IMG/VR virus record: IMGVR_UViG_3300034200_002009
Location: 1-23,309 of that record
Length of the DNA: 23,309 nucleotides
DNA from: a virus
Reading direction: 5' to 3' (one strand)
Each line of letters starts with the position of its first letter. Position 1 is the stretch's first letter. Both the position numbers and the translations under genes were made by a program. The notes below the pieces were generated by a model. It ran no database searches. It was not told the DNA's origin and saw only the letters and a list, made by a program, of their open reading frames with translations. Positions 1-6,345 of this stretch are shown here, one piece after another.

Positions 1-1
1 C

Positions 2-126
2 AGGGCCGCCGCCTGGGACGCCGCCTGGGACGCCGCCGGGGACGCCGCCGGGGACGCCGCCTGGGTCGCCGCCGGGGCCGCCACCAGGGCCGCCGCCTGG
101 GCCGCCGCCTGGGCCGCCGCCTGGGC
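2..126 (+). repeat. 12-bp GC-rich coding repeat (Ala-Ala-Trp/Gly-Asp)
   Basis: There are about ten imperfect tandem units of 12 bp, with core gccgcc followed by tgg or ggg and gac, gcc or similar. The units are in frame with the gene, so changes in copy number would keep the reading frame. Confidence 0.75.
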
Positions 127-250
127 GCTGGTCGTGCGAGATCTCATCGGGCAGCACGGTTTCACGCAGGAGCACTACGACCTGCTGACCGGGCCGTGGC
201 GCACCGTCATCGGCCCGGTTCACCCCGACGATGCGGAGGTGGCCGGATGA
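2..250 (+). CDS. Alanine-repeat protein, C-terminal part (5' end outside window)
   Basis: The frame is open from the window edge to TGA at 248-250, giving 82 residues with no start in view. The first 40 or so residues are a four-residue repeat, mostly Ala-Ala-Trp/Gly-Asp and later Ala-Ala-Ala-Trp, made by 12-bp DNA units of the type gccgcctgggac. A non-repetitive tail of about 40 residues follows (key residues: LIGQHGF, then HYDLLTGPWR). Alanine-rich repeats of this sort occur in actinophage proteins of unknown function; the repeat should form a long helix. A second protein of similar design lies at 3000-3719. The frame is chosen because it overlaps the next start (ATGA at 247-250). No function can be assigned. 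Confidence 0.7.
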   Translation, partial: RAAAWDAAWDAAGDAAGDAAWVAAGAATRAAAWAAAWAAAWALVVRDLIGQHGFTQEHYDLLTGPWRTVIGPVHPDDAEVAG

Positions 251-336
251 ACTGGTCCGACCGCATCGCCGCTGTCGCCTGCCTGCTCGGCGGCTGCACC
301 CTCACCTACGTCTGGCTGCGCTGGTGCGACCGATGA
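247..336 (+). CDS. 29-residue putative membrane peptide
   Basis: ATG at 247 overlaps the upstream stop (ATGA), and the stop at 334-336 overlaps the next start (ATGA at 333-336). The peptide has a short charged N-terminus (MNWSDR), then a hydrophobic stretch rich in Ala, Cys, Leu and Gly (about residues 7-24), and ends RWCDR. This fits a single membrane segment. The main support is coupling on both sides. No family is recognised. Confidence 0.5.
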   Translation: MNWSDRIAAVACLLGGCTLTYVWLRWCDR

Positions 337-635
337 GCCGCCGACCGTTCACGATGCTGCTCGGCGGGCATGTCGCCAACCTGCGCCCGCTCGCCGACGC
401 TCGCCCGTTCGACTGGCAGGACGACGAGCCGCTGACGGCGCTCGACCTGCAGTTGATCCTCGCCGTGCTCGGCCGCAGCGACATCAAAGCCATCCGTGAG
501 GCTGGCCGTCGCCTCGAGCACCACCATCGCCGCACCAGCACATCCCCAGCCGGTGCAGGCCGCCAGGGCGTTCCCGGGACTCCTGCCCGGTCGCAGCGCC
601 CTGGCGTCATCGACCCCGACGGCGGTGTGGCGTGA
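333..635 (+). CDS. Hypothetical protein, 100 residues
   Basis: The start at ATG 333 overlaps the previous stop by four bases. The N-terminal half has an ordinary globular look (FTMLLGGHVANLRPLADARP, then DLQLILAVLGRSDIKAIREAGRRLE with helical pattern). The last 40 residues are rich in Arg, Pro, Gly and Ser and look disordered. The stop at 633-635 overlaps the next GTG start. An in-frame upstream start at 231 would run through the 247-336 gene and is less likely. No function is assigned. Confidence 0.55.
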   Translation: MSRRPFTMLLGGHVANLRPLADARPFDWQDDEPLTALDLQLILAVLGRSDIKAIREAGRRLEHHHRRTSTSPAGAGRQGVPGTPARSQRPGVIDPDGGVA

Positions 636-817
636 TCGTCCACATCCTCACCTTCGCCGCCGGCGTGCAGTTCGGCCTGGCCCTCACCCTGTGGCGGCTC
701 GGCGAGCAGCGCCAGGCGCTACGGGACGAAGCCGACCGGCTCGACGAGCGCGGCCGTGAACTCGACCGGCCGTGGAACATCGTCATCAGCGAGCGGCGTG
801 GGGGGTGCGGGCGGTGA
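632..817 (+). CDS. Small membrane-anchored coiled-coil protein, 61 residues
   Basis: GTG at 632 overlaps the preceding stop (GTGA). Residues 1-20 (start MIVHILTFAAGVQFGLALTL) form a convincing N-terminal membrane segment. A charged helix follows with Glu/Arg/Leu pattern (GEQRQALRDEADRLDERG), typical of a short coiled coil. The stop at 815-817 overlaps the exonuclease GTG start. Spanin-like or other membrane roles are possible, but nothing in this non-lysis context supports one. Confidence 0.6.
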   Translation: MIVHILTFAAGVQFGLALTLWRLGEQRQALRDEADRLDERGRELDRPWNIVISERRGGCGR

Positions 818-2337
818 AACTCAAGTACAGCGCCAAGGCGCACGGCTACTGGCTCAACGGCAAGCGGTGCAAGTCGCCGAGCGCCATCGCCAAGGTGCCC
901 GACGACTCATCGGCCCTCGACTTCTGGCGTCGCCGCCAGACCGCCATCGGGCTCGCACTGCAGCCGCACCTGCTGACCGCCATCGCTGCCAGCGCCGACG
1001 ACAAGCAGGCGCTCGACGCACTCTGCGAGGAGGCGATGGCCGCCGCCGGTGCGAACTCGGGCCGGGACTACGGCACGGCCGTGCACAAGATCACCGACCT
1101 GCTCGACGGCGGCATCTTCGTGCTGGAGACACCCGAGGTGCTTGCCATTCGTGACGCGTGGCGCACGCTGCTCGAAGCGCACGACCTGGAGATCGTCGCC
1201 AGCGAGCAGATCGTCGTCCATCCCGAGTTGATGATCGCCGGCCGCTTCGACCGGGTGGTGCGCCACCGGGCCAGCGGGCGGCTGTACATCCTCGACACCA
1301 AGACCGGCAAGAGTGCAGCCGACTTCCTGCAGGCGCACGCCGTGCAGCTCTACCTCTACGCCTCTGCGCCGCTGTGCGCCGACGGCCCGACCGGCGACGC
1401 CGACTTCGAGGTGGGCGAGTTCGTGCCGATGCACGCCGTCGATCAGTCGGTGGCGCTGGTTGCGCACCTGCCGATGGAGGGCGAGCCGTCGATCATCGGC
1501 ATCAACATCGCCGCCGGGCGGCAATGCTTCGAGCAGGTGATCCGGCCGACGTGGGCCTGGCGCAGCCGCACCGACCTGCGTGTCGATGGTTGGAGTGCTC
1601 CAACAGTTGCCGCACCGTCGCCCCGCATCGCCAACCTGCTCGGCCGGTTGCGCACCATCGCCGCCATGTCGCCGGAGATGGCGCAGTCGGTGCGGGCGTC
1701 GTGGCCTGCTGGCGTGCCGAAGTTGAGCGACGGTGGCCACACCGACGACGACCTCGACCGGATCGAGTGGCTCGTCGCTGACGCCGAGGATCGCATCTCG
1801 GCCCCGTTCGCCGACCTGCCCGCCGAGCCTGCGCCGCTGCGCACCGTCGAGGTTGCCGAGGTGCGGGCCCGGATCGTCCCCGACGAGGGCGAGCCTGCGG
1901 GCGAGGGTCGCATGGTGCAGATGCGTGAGTTGCACGGTGCGCTCAACGACGTGCAGCGGGCATGGATCGCTGCGCTCGCCGACCAGTCGCGCGCCGTGGC
2001 GTCGTTCCATCTGGCCGAGCGCAAGACGACGCGCAGCACTCGCATCGTGCGAGGGCTGATCGTCCTGGCGTCGAACGAGTGCATGGATGACGACCTCGTC
2101 AGGGCCGCTGCAGCGTTCGCGCTCGACTCCGACGAGCCGCTGCACCCGTCGCTGCCCACCGGTGCGGCAATCGCTGCGCTCGGGTTCTCGTCGGCGCTGA
2201 CCTTCCTCGCTGCCTGCGAGACGTTCGTCGCCGGCGGCATGGCCATCGACATCGACGACACCGGCGTCATGCGGCTCATCGACAAGCCGCTCACGGCCGA
2301 CGAAGCCGCCGCCCGCCTGGGTGCGCTGCCCGGCTGA
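814..2337 (+). CDS. RecB/Cas4-like PD-(D/E)XK exonuclease, 507 residues
   Basis: This is a probable phage recombination or replication exonuclease. The N-terminal 200 residues carry a full PD-(D/E)XK signature: GTAVH (His91), Glu131, GRFD with Asp146, DTKTGK with Asp161 and Lys163, and a downstream Gln178/Tyr182 motif as in RecB-type and Cas4 nucleases. The remaining 300 residues are acidic and match no domain I recognise. GTG 814 is chosen because it overlaps the upstream stop by four bases and starts directly before KLKYSAKAHGYW; ATG at 772 would run 46 bases into the previous gene. The next gene is a candidate ssDNA-binding partner and a RuvC-like resolvase lies nearby, which together suggest a recombination module. 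The nuclease class is firm; the exact substrate is inference. Confidence 0.85.
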   Translation: MKLKYSAKAHGYWLNGKRCKSPSAIAKVPDDSSALDFWRRRQTAIGLALQPHLLTAIAASADDKQALDALCEEAMAAAGANSGRDYGTAVHKITDLLDGGIFVLETPEVLAIRDAWRTLLEAHDLEIVASEQIVVHPELMIAGRFDRVVRHRASGRLYILDTKTGKSAADFLQAHAVQLYLYASAPLCADGPTGDADFEVGEFVPMHAVDQSVALVAHLPMEGEPSIIGINIAAGRQCFEQVIRPTWAWRSRTDLRVDGWSAPTVAAPSPRIANLLGRLRTIAAMSPEMAQSVRASWPAGVPKLSDGGHTDDDLDRIEWLVADAEDRISAPFADLPAEPAPLRTVEVAEVRARIVPDEGEPAGEGRMVQMRELHGALNDVQRAWIAALADQSRAVASFHLAERKTTRSTRIVRGLIVLASNECMDDDLVRAAAAFALDSDEPLHPSLPTGAAIAALGFSSALTFLAACETFVAGGMAIDIDDTGVMRLIDKPLTADEAAARLGALPG

Positions 2338-2397
2338 CAACCACATCGCTGCCAGTTGAGCGAACAACAACCCACAACTAACAGGGAGATACCTGCA
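2338..2397 (+). promoter_or_regulatory. 60-bp leader with Shine-Dalgarno site for the next gene
   Basis: This is one of few real gaps in the first 12 kb. It is A/C-rich compared with its flanks and ends with AGGGAG at 2383-2388, about nine bases before ATG 2398. That site favours ATG 2398 over an in-frame TTG at 2356. No promoter can be called with confidence. Confidence 0.45.
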
Positions 2398-3000
2398 ATG
2401 CCCATCGACATTCCCGAGGACCGGAACAACGCCCCGACGACGCCCGTGATGAAGCGTCAGGCGATCGGCGAGCGCACCCGCATCGCCATCGTCCGCTTCG
2501 AGCAGCGCCCGATCAAGAAAGACGGCGCCGACGTCATCAACCCCAAGACCGGCAAGCCCCGCCAGGAACTCGTCGTGCACGGCCTGGCGATGGAGGGCAC
2601 CACCGCCCCCTGCGGCAAGGGCGACGAGCAGTGGGTGCCGACGCCCAGCACGCCGGTGCGCGTCATCCTGAAGGGCGCCGGGTTCGGCGCCTGGATTGAG
2701 GCCCGCAAGACGCACCGCAACGGTTCGATGCGTGTCGGCGACGAGCTGCGCATGGCCGTCGAGTACGCCCAGGCGTACGACTCCGACGGCGGCATCCGTG
2801 GCGGCCAGATCACCGACCAGGCCGACGTCGTCGCCCTGCGCATGAAGGGCACCACCGTCGGCTTCTACGGCCCGGTCAAGTTGGCCGAGGGCAGCGACGC
2901 CACCATGATCGCCGCCGCCGAGCGCGCCTACCTCGACGCCACGTCGATCACGCTCGACGCCCCGAAGCCGACCGCCGCTGCTGCAGACGAGGCGTGGTGA
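2398..3000 (+). CDS. Hypothetical protein next to exonuclease, possible ssDNA-binding/recombination accessory, 200 residues
   Basis: ATG 2398 has the best ribosome binding site nearby (AGGGAG). The protein has a disordered N-terminus, a long segment of alternating hydrophobic and charged residues (RIAIVRFEQRPI, then RVILKGAGFGAWIEA, DELRMAVEYAQAYD, ADVVALRMKGTTVGFYGP) that reads as beta-rich, and a low-complexity acidic tail ending DEAW. Beta-rich core plus acidic tail, directly behind an exonuclease, is reminiscent of phage OB-fold ssDNA-binding proteins. That is inference from architecture and context, since no diagnostic motif is visible. The stop at 2998-3000 overlaps the next ATG. Confidence 0.75.
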   Translation: MPIDIPEDRNNAPTTPVMKRQAIGERTRIAIVRFEQRPIKKDGADVINPKTGKPRQELVVHGLAMEGTTAPCGKGDEQWVPTPSTPVRVILKGAGFGAWIEARKTHRNGSMRVGDELRMAVEYAQAYDSDGGIRGGQITDQADVVALRMKGTTVGFYGPVKLAEGSDATMIAAAERAYLDATSITLDAPKPTAAAADEAW

Positions 3001-3719
3001 TGGGCGCCGTCGACCATCCGCTCCGGCTCGCTGTCGGCTCGCACGAGGCGGGCAGCGGCAGGGGCTGCGCCATGAACGTCATCTCGTGGGAGAACGGCGA
3101 CACGACCATCACCGACTACCCCGACTGCGCCGACAGGCTGCTGGCAAAGATCGTGCAACGAGTGAACGACACGATCTGCACGCATCGTGACGGTGACCTG
3201 CTGTGCCCGGCGTGCTCGGTCGAGGTGCTCGCACTCGGGCACCGCATCGTCGGCACCGGGACGCATCTGCTGGCCGAACTGGAGCGGCGTCGGGTGTGGG
3301 TGCGTGTCGCCGCCGACCAGGCCCGCCAGGTTGCGCACCTGAACCCCGACCCTCGGGTGATGATTGCGATCCAGGCAGCCGAGGGCTGGTGTGATGGCAC
3401 GGTCTCGACCGAGCAATGCCGTGCCGCCGCCTACGCCGCCTACGCCGCCGCCCGCGCCGCCTACGCCGCCGACACCGCCGCCGCCGCCGCCGACGCCGCC
3501 GCCTACGCCGCCGACACCGCCGCCGCCGACGCCGCCGCCTACGCCGCCGACACCGCCGCCGCCGGCGTCGCCGCCGGCGTCGTCGAGCCAGCACAGCGGC
3601 TTGCACTGGCGCACCGGGCTGTCGACGTGTGGTGCGAGTGGGCCGGGTTCACGCCAGGCACACCCGACGCCGCTGTCACCGCTGCGGCCGTGCAACGGAT
3701 GCTGGAGGTGGCGCAGTGA
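3000..3719 (+). CDS. Alanine-repeat protein with conserved flanking domains, 239 residues
   Basis: ATG 3000 (TGATG overlap, GAGG about seven bases upstream) is taken as start. ATG 3072, preceded by AGGGG, is a good alternative that removes 24 residues. An N-terminal domain carries His and Cys residues (TICTHRDGDLLCPACSVEV, a possible zinc site). A mainly helical segment follows, then about 55 residues of Ala with regularly spaced Tyr, Asp and Thr (units like AAYAADT), and a C-terminal segment (LALAHRAVDVWCEWAGF). The repeat resembles the protein cut by the window start, but with Tyr instead of Trp. The Ala run should be a single long helix. No function is known to me. Confidence 0.7.
   Translation: MGAVDHPLRLAVGSHEAGSGRGCAMNVISWENGDTTITDYPDCADRLLAKIVQRVNDTICTHRDGDLLCPACSVEVLALGHRIVGTGTHLLAELERRRVWVRVAADQARQVAHLNPDPRVMIAIQAAEGWCDGTVSTEQCRAAAYAAYAAARAAYAADTAAAAADAAAYAADTAAADAAAYAADTAAAGVAAGVVEPAQRLALAHRAVDVWCEWAGFTPGTPDAAVTAAAVQRMLEVAQ
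3421..3583 (+). repeat. GCCGCC-rich in-frame coding repeat (Ala/Tyr/Asp/Thr)
   Basis: Tandem units built from gccgcctac, gccgccgac and accgccgcc encode the Ala-rich helix. A larger unit (tacgccgccgacaccgccg) occurs three times. The repeat gives long Arg-only or Pro-only readings in the other frames, which are artefacts. Confidence 0.75.
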
Positions 3720-4264
3720 CCGCCGTCGACCACCTCATCGCTGCGCTCGTCGAACTCGAGCAGCAGTCGATCGAGATCGAGCACCGGCAGTCGTTCATCC
3801 GTGTCGCCATCGAAGCGTTCGGCATTGACGCCGACGATGCGCTGCTGGTGGCGATGCGGCGGGAGGCGGACGATCCACTGGTCGACGCCAAGTGGTCTAG
3901 CTCGGTGCCTCTCGGGCCGCCAGCCCTCTCGGCCGAGCAGGGCGGCGTCGACCTCGCTCCCGAAACCGTGCGACAGGACTGCCCGAGGTCGATCGACGAC
4001 CTCTACGGGGGAGATGACTTCGCCCATTTGGCCGTTCACCCCGAAGGTCATCGTGGCCACAGTGAGCGGCTCGTGATCCCGGCACCGGTGTTCGCCTGCA
4101 GCGTGCACATGCTCGGCGCTTGGGTGATCGTCACCGAGGCGGGCGCTATCGCCTGCCCGACGAGGGCCGTCGCCGAGCGGGTGCGCTATCTGATCGGCGA
4201 GCACGGCATGGCCGACGGCGACCTGCCGACCTGCCCCGACTCGGTGGGGGGGATGCCGTGGTGA
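3716..4264 (+). CDS. Hypothetical protein, 182 residues
   Basis: GTG 3716 overlaps the upstream stop (GTGA), and the stop at 4262-4264 overlaps the start of the resolvase gene. The N-terminal 50 residues are a helical, acidic segment (LIAALVELEQQSIEIEHRQ). The middle is mixed and probably loop-rich. The last 60 residues include a hydrophobic stretch (FACSVHMLGAWVIVTEAGAI) followed by a helix (TRAVAERVRYLIGEHG). No motif gives a function. An upstream ATG in the same frame at 3416 would read the repeat region as poly-Arg and is rejected. Confidence 0.65.
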   Translation: MTAVDHLIAALVELEQQSIEIEHRQSFIRVAIEAFGIDADDALLVAMRREADDPLVDAKWSSSVPLGPPALSAEQGGVDLAPETVRQDCPRSIDDLYGGDDFAHLAVHPEGHRGHSERLVIPAPVFACSVHMLGAWVIVTEAGAIACPTRAVAERVRYLIGEHGMADGDLPTCPDSVGGMPW

Positions 4265-4719
4265 CCATCGGCATCGACCCCGGCATCGCCGGCGCTATCG
4301 CCGTCGTCAACGCCGCCAATGAGGTGCTCGTGTGGGACATGCCGACGATCGAGGTGCGAGGCAAGCGGCGCATCTCGGCCGTGCACCTGCGGGACCTGCT
4401 CGTCGACATCGGCCCGGCGCTGATGGTTGTCGTCGAGGACGTCCAGGGCGTGCAGGGCTCGGGCGCAACATCGGCGTTCGCGTTCGGCCGTGGCTGCGGT
4501 GTCATCGAAGGCATCCTCGTCGCACTGCAGCGACCGACGACCTACGTGCGGCCGCAGGAGTGGACGAAGGCGCTCGGCGTCGGCTCCGACAAGGGCGCAC
4601 ACCGCCAGGCGGCGCAGCGGCTGTGGCCGTTCGACGCCGACCTGTTCGGCCGAGTGAAGGACGACGGGCGGGCCGACGCTGCGCTGCTGGCATGGCACTA
4701 CATGAGGGGGCTGGGATGA
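4261..4719 (+). CDS. RuvC-like Holliday junction resolvase, 152 residues
   Basis: The protein shows the RNase H-fold resolvase pattern: GIDPG at the N-terminus (catalytic Asp6), an acidic cluster after a hydrophobic strand (MVVVEDVQGVQ, Glu59/Asp60), a Gly-rich helix start (FAFGRGCGVIEGI), and C-terminal acidic residues in DDGRADAALLAWH (Asp135, Asp139). The length fits the RuvC family (150-175 residues). It probably cuts branched DNA made in replication or recombination before packaging. Two GTG codons (4258, 4261) are candidate starts; 4261 is used and overlaps the previous stop. The stop overlaps the next ATG. Confidence 0.85.
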   Translation: MTIGIDPGIAGAIAVVNAANEVLVWDMPTIEVRGKRRISAVHLRDLLVDIGPALMVVVEDVQGVQGSGATSAFAFGRGCGVIEGILVALQRPTTYVRPQEWTKALGVGSDKGAHRQAAQRLWPFDADLFGRVKDDGRADAALLAWHYMRGLG

Positions 4720-4964
4720 AGCGCAAAGACGTCCAACGCCTCGCCGCCGAACTGGTCGACGGCATCGAGCAGATGCGCCGCGACCTCGCCCTGCGGGATG
4801 CGCAGGTGCAGCAGTTGACGGCTGAGCGCGACGAACTGCTGCTCGCATTGACGGACGCTGCAGGACAACTGTCGGCGACGGGGGCTTTCTCGCACCTTCA
4901 CCCACATGAAGTCCTCAGCGACCTTCGCAGTGATGCCCGAAGGATTGTGAGGGCCACCCAGTGA
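4716..4964 (+). CDS. Small coiled-coil protein, 82 residues
   Basis: ATG 4716 overlaps the resolvase stop (ATGA). Residues 1-55 form a charged heptad-like helix (DVQRLAAELVDGIEQMRRDL, then VQQLTAERDELLLAL), and the rest is a short second helix ending RRIVRATQ. The stop overlaps the next GTG. No family is recognised; it is probably a dimeric accessory protein. Confidence 0.6.
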   Translation: MKRKDVQRLAAELVDGIEQMRRDLALRDAQVQQLTAERDELLLALTDAAGQLSATGAFSHLHPHEVLSDLRSDARRIVRATQ

Positions 4965-5173
4965 CCCCCGACCCGACACCGATCCCGTCGAGCGGCATCA
5001 CTCGCGAGGAGCACGACGAGCTCGTCGCCGCCAAGAACCGCCCGCTCACGCAGGGGCCGATCCGGCGCCGCCGGCAGGTCGACGACACCGCCGACCTCGG
5101 CGGCCTGACCCCGCTCGACGGCGTACTCGCCGAGCACCTACGCAGACAGAAAGAGGAGAGCAATGACGCGTGA
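4961..5173 (+). CDS. Small hydrophilic protein, 70 residues
   Basis: GTG 4961 overlaps the previous stop (GTGA). The protein is charged and lacks Cys, Trp and membrane segments. It has a Pro-rich start, a basic stretch (IRRRRQVDD) and a C-terminal helix (LAEHLRRQKEE). It ends 11 bases inside the next gene. The coupling and third-position GC support it as coding; the function is unknown. Confidence 0.55.
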   Translation: MTPDPTPIPSSGITREEHDELVAAKNRPLTQGPIRRRRQVDDTADLGGLTPLDGVLAEHLRRQKEESNDA

Positions 5174-5345
5174 CGACTTGTACCCCATCATCGACGCAGT
5201 GCTCCATGATCGCTGCTACCCGTTCACCAACGCCGGCAGCGAGTGGATCGACACGTCCGGCGGCGACATCCAGTTGCGCATCCACGAACTGGCCGAGGCG
5301 CTGTGTGACGCCATCGTCGAGCGCATGGCGGGAGGGCCGTCGTGA
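5163..5345 (+). CDS. Small protein, 60 residues
   Basis: ATG 5163 follows a good Shine-Dalgarno site (AGGAG at 5154-5158). The sequence is mostly helical (YPIIDAVLHDRCYPF, then IQLRIHELAEALCDAIVERM). It overlaps its upstream neighbour by 11 bases and its downstream neighbour by four. A reading in the +1 frame at 5170-5352 is also open but lacks a binding site. No function is recognised. Confidence 0.55.
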   Translation: MTRDDLYPIIDAVLHDRCYPFTNAGSEWIDTSGGDIQLRIHELAEALCDAIVERMAGGPS

Positions 5346-5626
5346 GCGGTGACATTGTGGTCAACGGGACCACCTATCGACAGTACGACGGTGAATGGTT
5401 TGAAGTGGAGAGCGAATATCGCCGCCGCTTCTTGACGCCGCAAGAACATGCCGCCTTGGTCGAGATCGAACGGTTGCAGGCCGTGCTGAGCGCCATTGAC
5501 GCAGAGCACTGCTCAACCGAGGAGGTAGAGGGCTTCTCTGGCACTTTCTGCGCGGCTTGCGACGACTGGTGGCCCTGCGCCACGCACCGCCTGCTCCACC
5601 CCGAGGAGGCCCGTCGTGAGCGGTGA
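5342..5626 (+). CDS. Small protein with Cys/Trp-rich C-terminus, 94 residues
   Basis: GTG 5342 is preceded by GGAGG at 5331-5335. The N-terminus is beta-like (GDIVVNGTTYRQYDGEWFEV), followed by a helix (HAALVEIERLQAVLSAI). The end (CAACDDWWPCATH) has three Cys and a His spaced as in a small metal site. The first 20 coding-region bases match those of the next gene, and the tail overlaps that gene by 11 bases. Phages often carry such zinc-like small proteins in accessory regions; the role is unknown. Confidence 0.6.
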   Translation: MSGDIVVNGTTYRQYDGEWFEVESEYRRRFLTPQEHAALVEIERLQAVLSAIDAEHCSTEEVEGFSGTFCAACDDWWPCATHRLLHPEEARRER

Positions 5627-5921
5627 CATTGACATCGTGGAGCGGTTGCGGCTGTACGCCGCTGCCGAGGCGATCCACGCGCCCCTAAACGGCGGCGGGT
5701 TCGGCGTTATGCAAGAGGCCGCCGACGCCATCGAGGACCTGACGGCCGAGCGTGACGCATCACGGCTCATCATCAACGACCTGACGGCCGAGGTGGAGCG
5801 GCTGCGGGCGGCTGGCGACCGCGCCTACGAAGCGATCAATGCCGTGGTCTGTGGTTGGCCTCGGAACGAGATGGCCGAGTTGGCGGCGGCGTACATCGAC
5901 TGGGAGGCCCGTCGTGGCTGA
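5616..5921 (+). CDS. Small coiled-coil protein, 101 residues
   Basis: GTG 5616 has GGAGG at 5605-5609 and shares its start context with the genes at 5342 and 5914. The protein is largely helical: VERLRLYAAAEAI, then a leucine-rich coiled coil (EDLTAERDASRLIINDLTAEVERLRAAG, in two blocks). Similar 'two-helix plus heptad' proteins are common in actinophage early regions and usually stay uncharacterised. It overlaps the WhiB-like gene by eight bases. Confidence 0.65.
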   Translation: MSGDIDIVERLRLYAAAEAIHAPLNGGGFGVMQEAADAIEDLTAERDASRLIINDLTAEVERLRAAGDRAYEAINAVVCGWPRNEMAELAAAYIDWEARRG

Positions 5922-6345
5922 CTCCACCATGCAGCCGGTGCAGGCTCCACACCGCAACTGGCGCAACCTCGCCGCCTGTCGTGGGCTCGACCCCGACCTG
6001 TTCTTCGCCGAGCGGGGCGACACCCTGACGGTGCGCAACGCCCGAGCGGTCTGCGCTACCTGCCCGGTCGCAGCCGAGTGCCTCGAATACGCCATCGCCA
6101 ACGACGAAACCGTCGGCATGTGGGGCGGGCTCTGCGGCGACGAACTGATCCGGGAGAGGCGGCGACGGGCTGGCGGCCGCAAGGGGCCGAAGCCGGGCAC
6201 GTTGCGGAAGCCGATCGAGCACGGCACCGACGCCGCCTATCACCGCCACCGGGCGCACGGCACCACGCCATGCCAGCCGTGCAGGGAAGCGCACAACGCC
6301 CACAAGGCCGAGCGCAAGGCGGCACGGCGGGAGGCGGCGGCATGA
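5914..6345 (+). CDS. WhiB-like protein with extra C-terminal Cys motif, 143 residues
   Basis: Four Cys are arranged as in WhiB [4Fe-4S] regulators: Cys22 (AACRGLDPDLFF), then Cys47, Cys50 and Cys56 (CATCPVAAEC). The WhiB turn GMWGG (residues 68-72) and a following ERRRR basic stretch are present. Known WhiB proteins bind the host primary sigma factor or DNA; phage versions can repress host whiB genes. The last 55 residues are unusual for plain WhiB and hold HRHRAHGTTPCQPCREAHN, a likely second metal site that recurs in the gene at 7621. GTG 5914 fits the repeated start context; ATG 5929 is an alternative. It most likely acts as a transcription regulator, but its target is unknown. Confidence 0.85.
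   Translation: MADSTMQPVQAPHRNWRNLAACRGLDPDLFFAERGDTLTVRNARAVCATCPVAAECLEYAIANDETVGMWGGLCGDELIRERRRRAGGRKGPKPGTLRKPIEHGTDAAYHRHRAHGTTPCQPCREAHNAHKAERKAARREAAA

Noticed and set aside
2-126. CRISPR-like repeats
   Set aside because: Units are 12 bp, contiguous and coding, with no spacers.
907-2715. 602-codon open frame on the minus strand
   Set aside because: It is antisense to the exonuclease gene and the gene after it; long antisense frames are expected in GC-rich DNA with strong third-position bias. The protein is His/Gly/Arg-rich without domains.
3109-3606. Arg-rich and Pro-rich proteins over the alanine repeat
   Set aside because: They are other-frame readings of GCC/GCG repeats; the Ala frame is continuous with normal protein on both sides.
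5170-5352. 60-residue frame starting at ATG 5170
   Set aside because: It lies in the +1 frame of the 5163 gene, lacks its own ribosome binding site and has a Ser/Arg/Pro-rich shadow composition.
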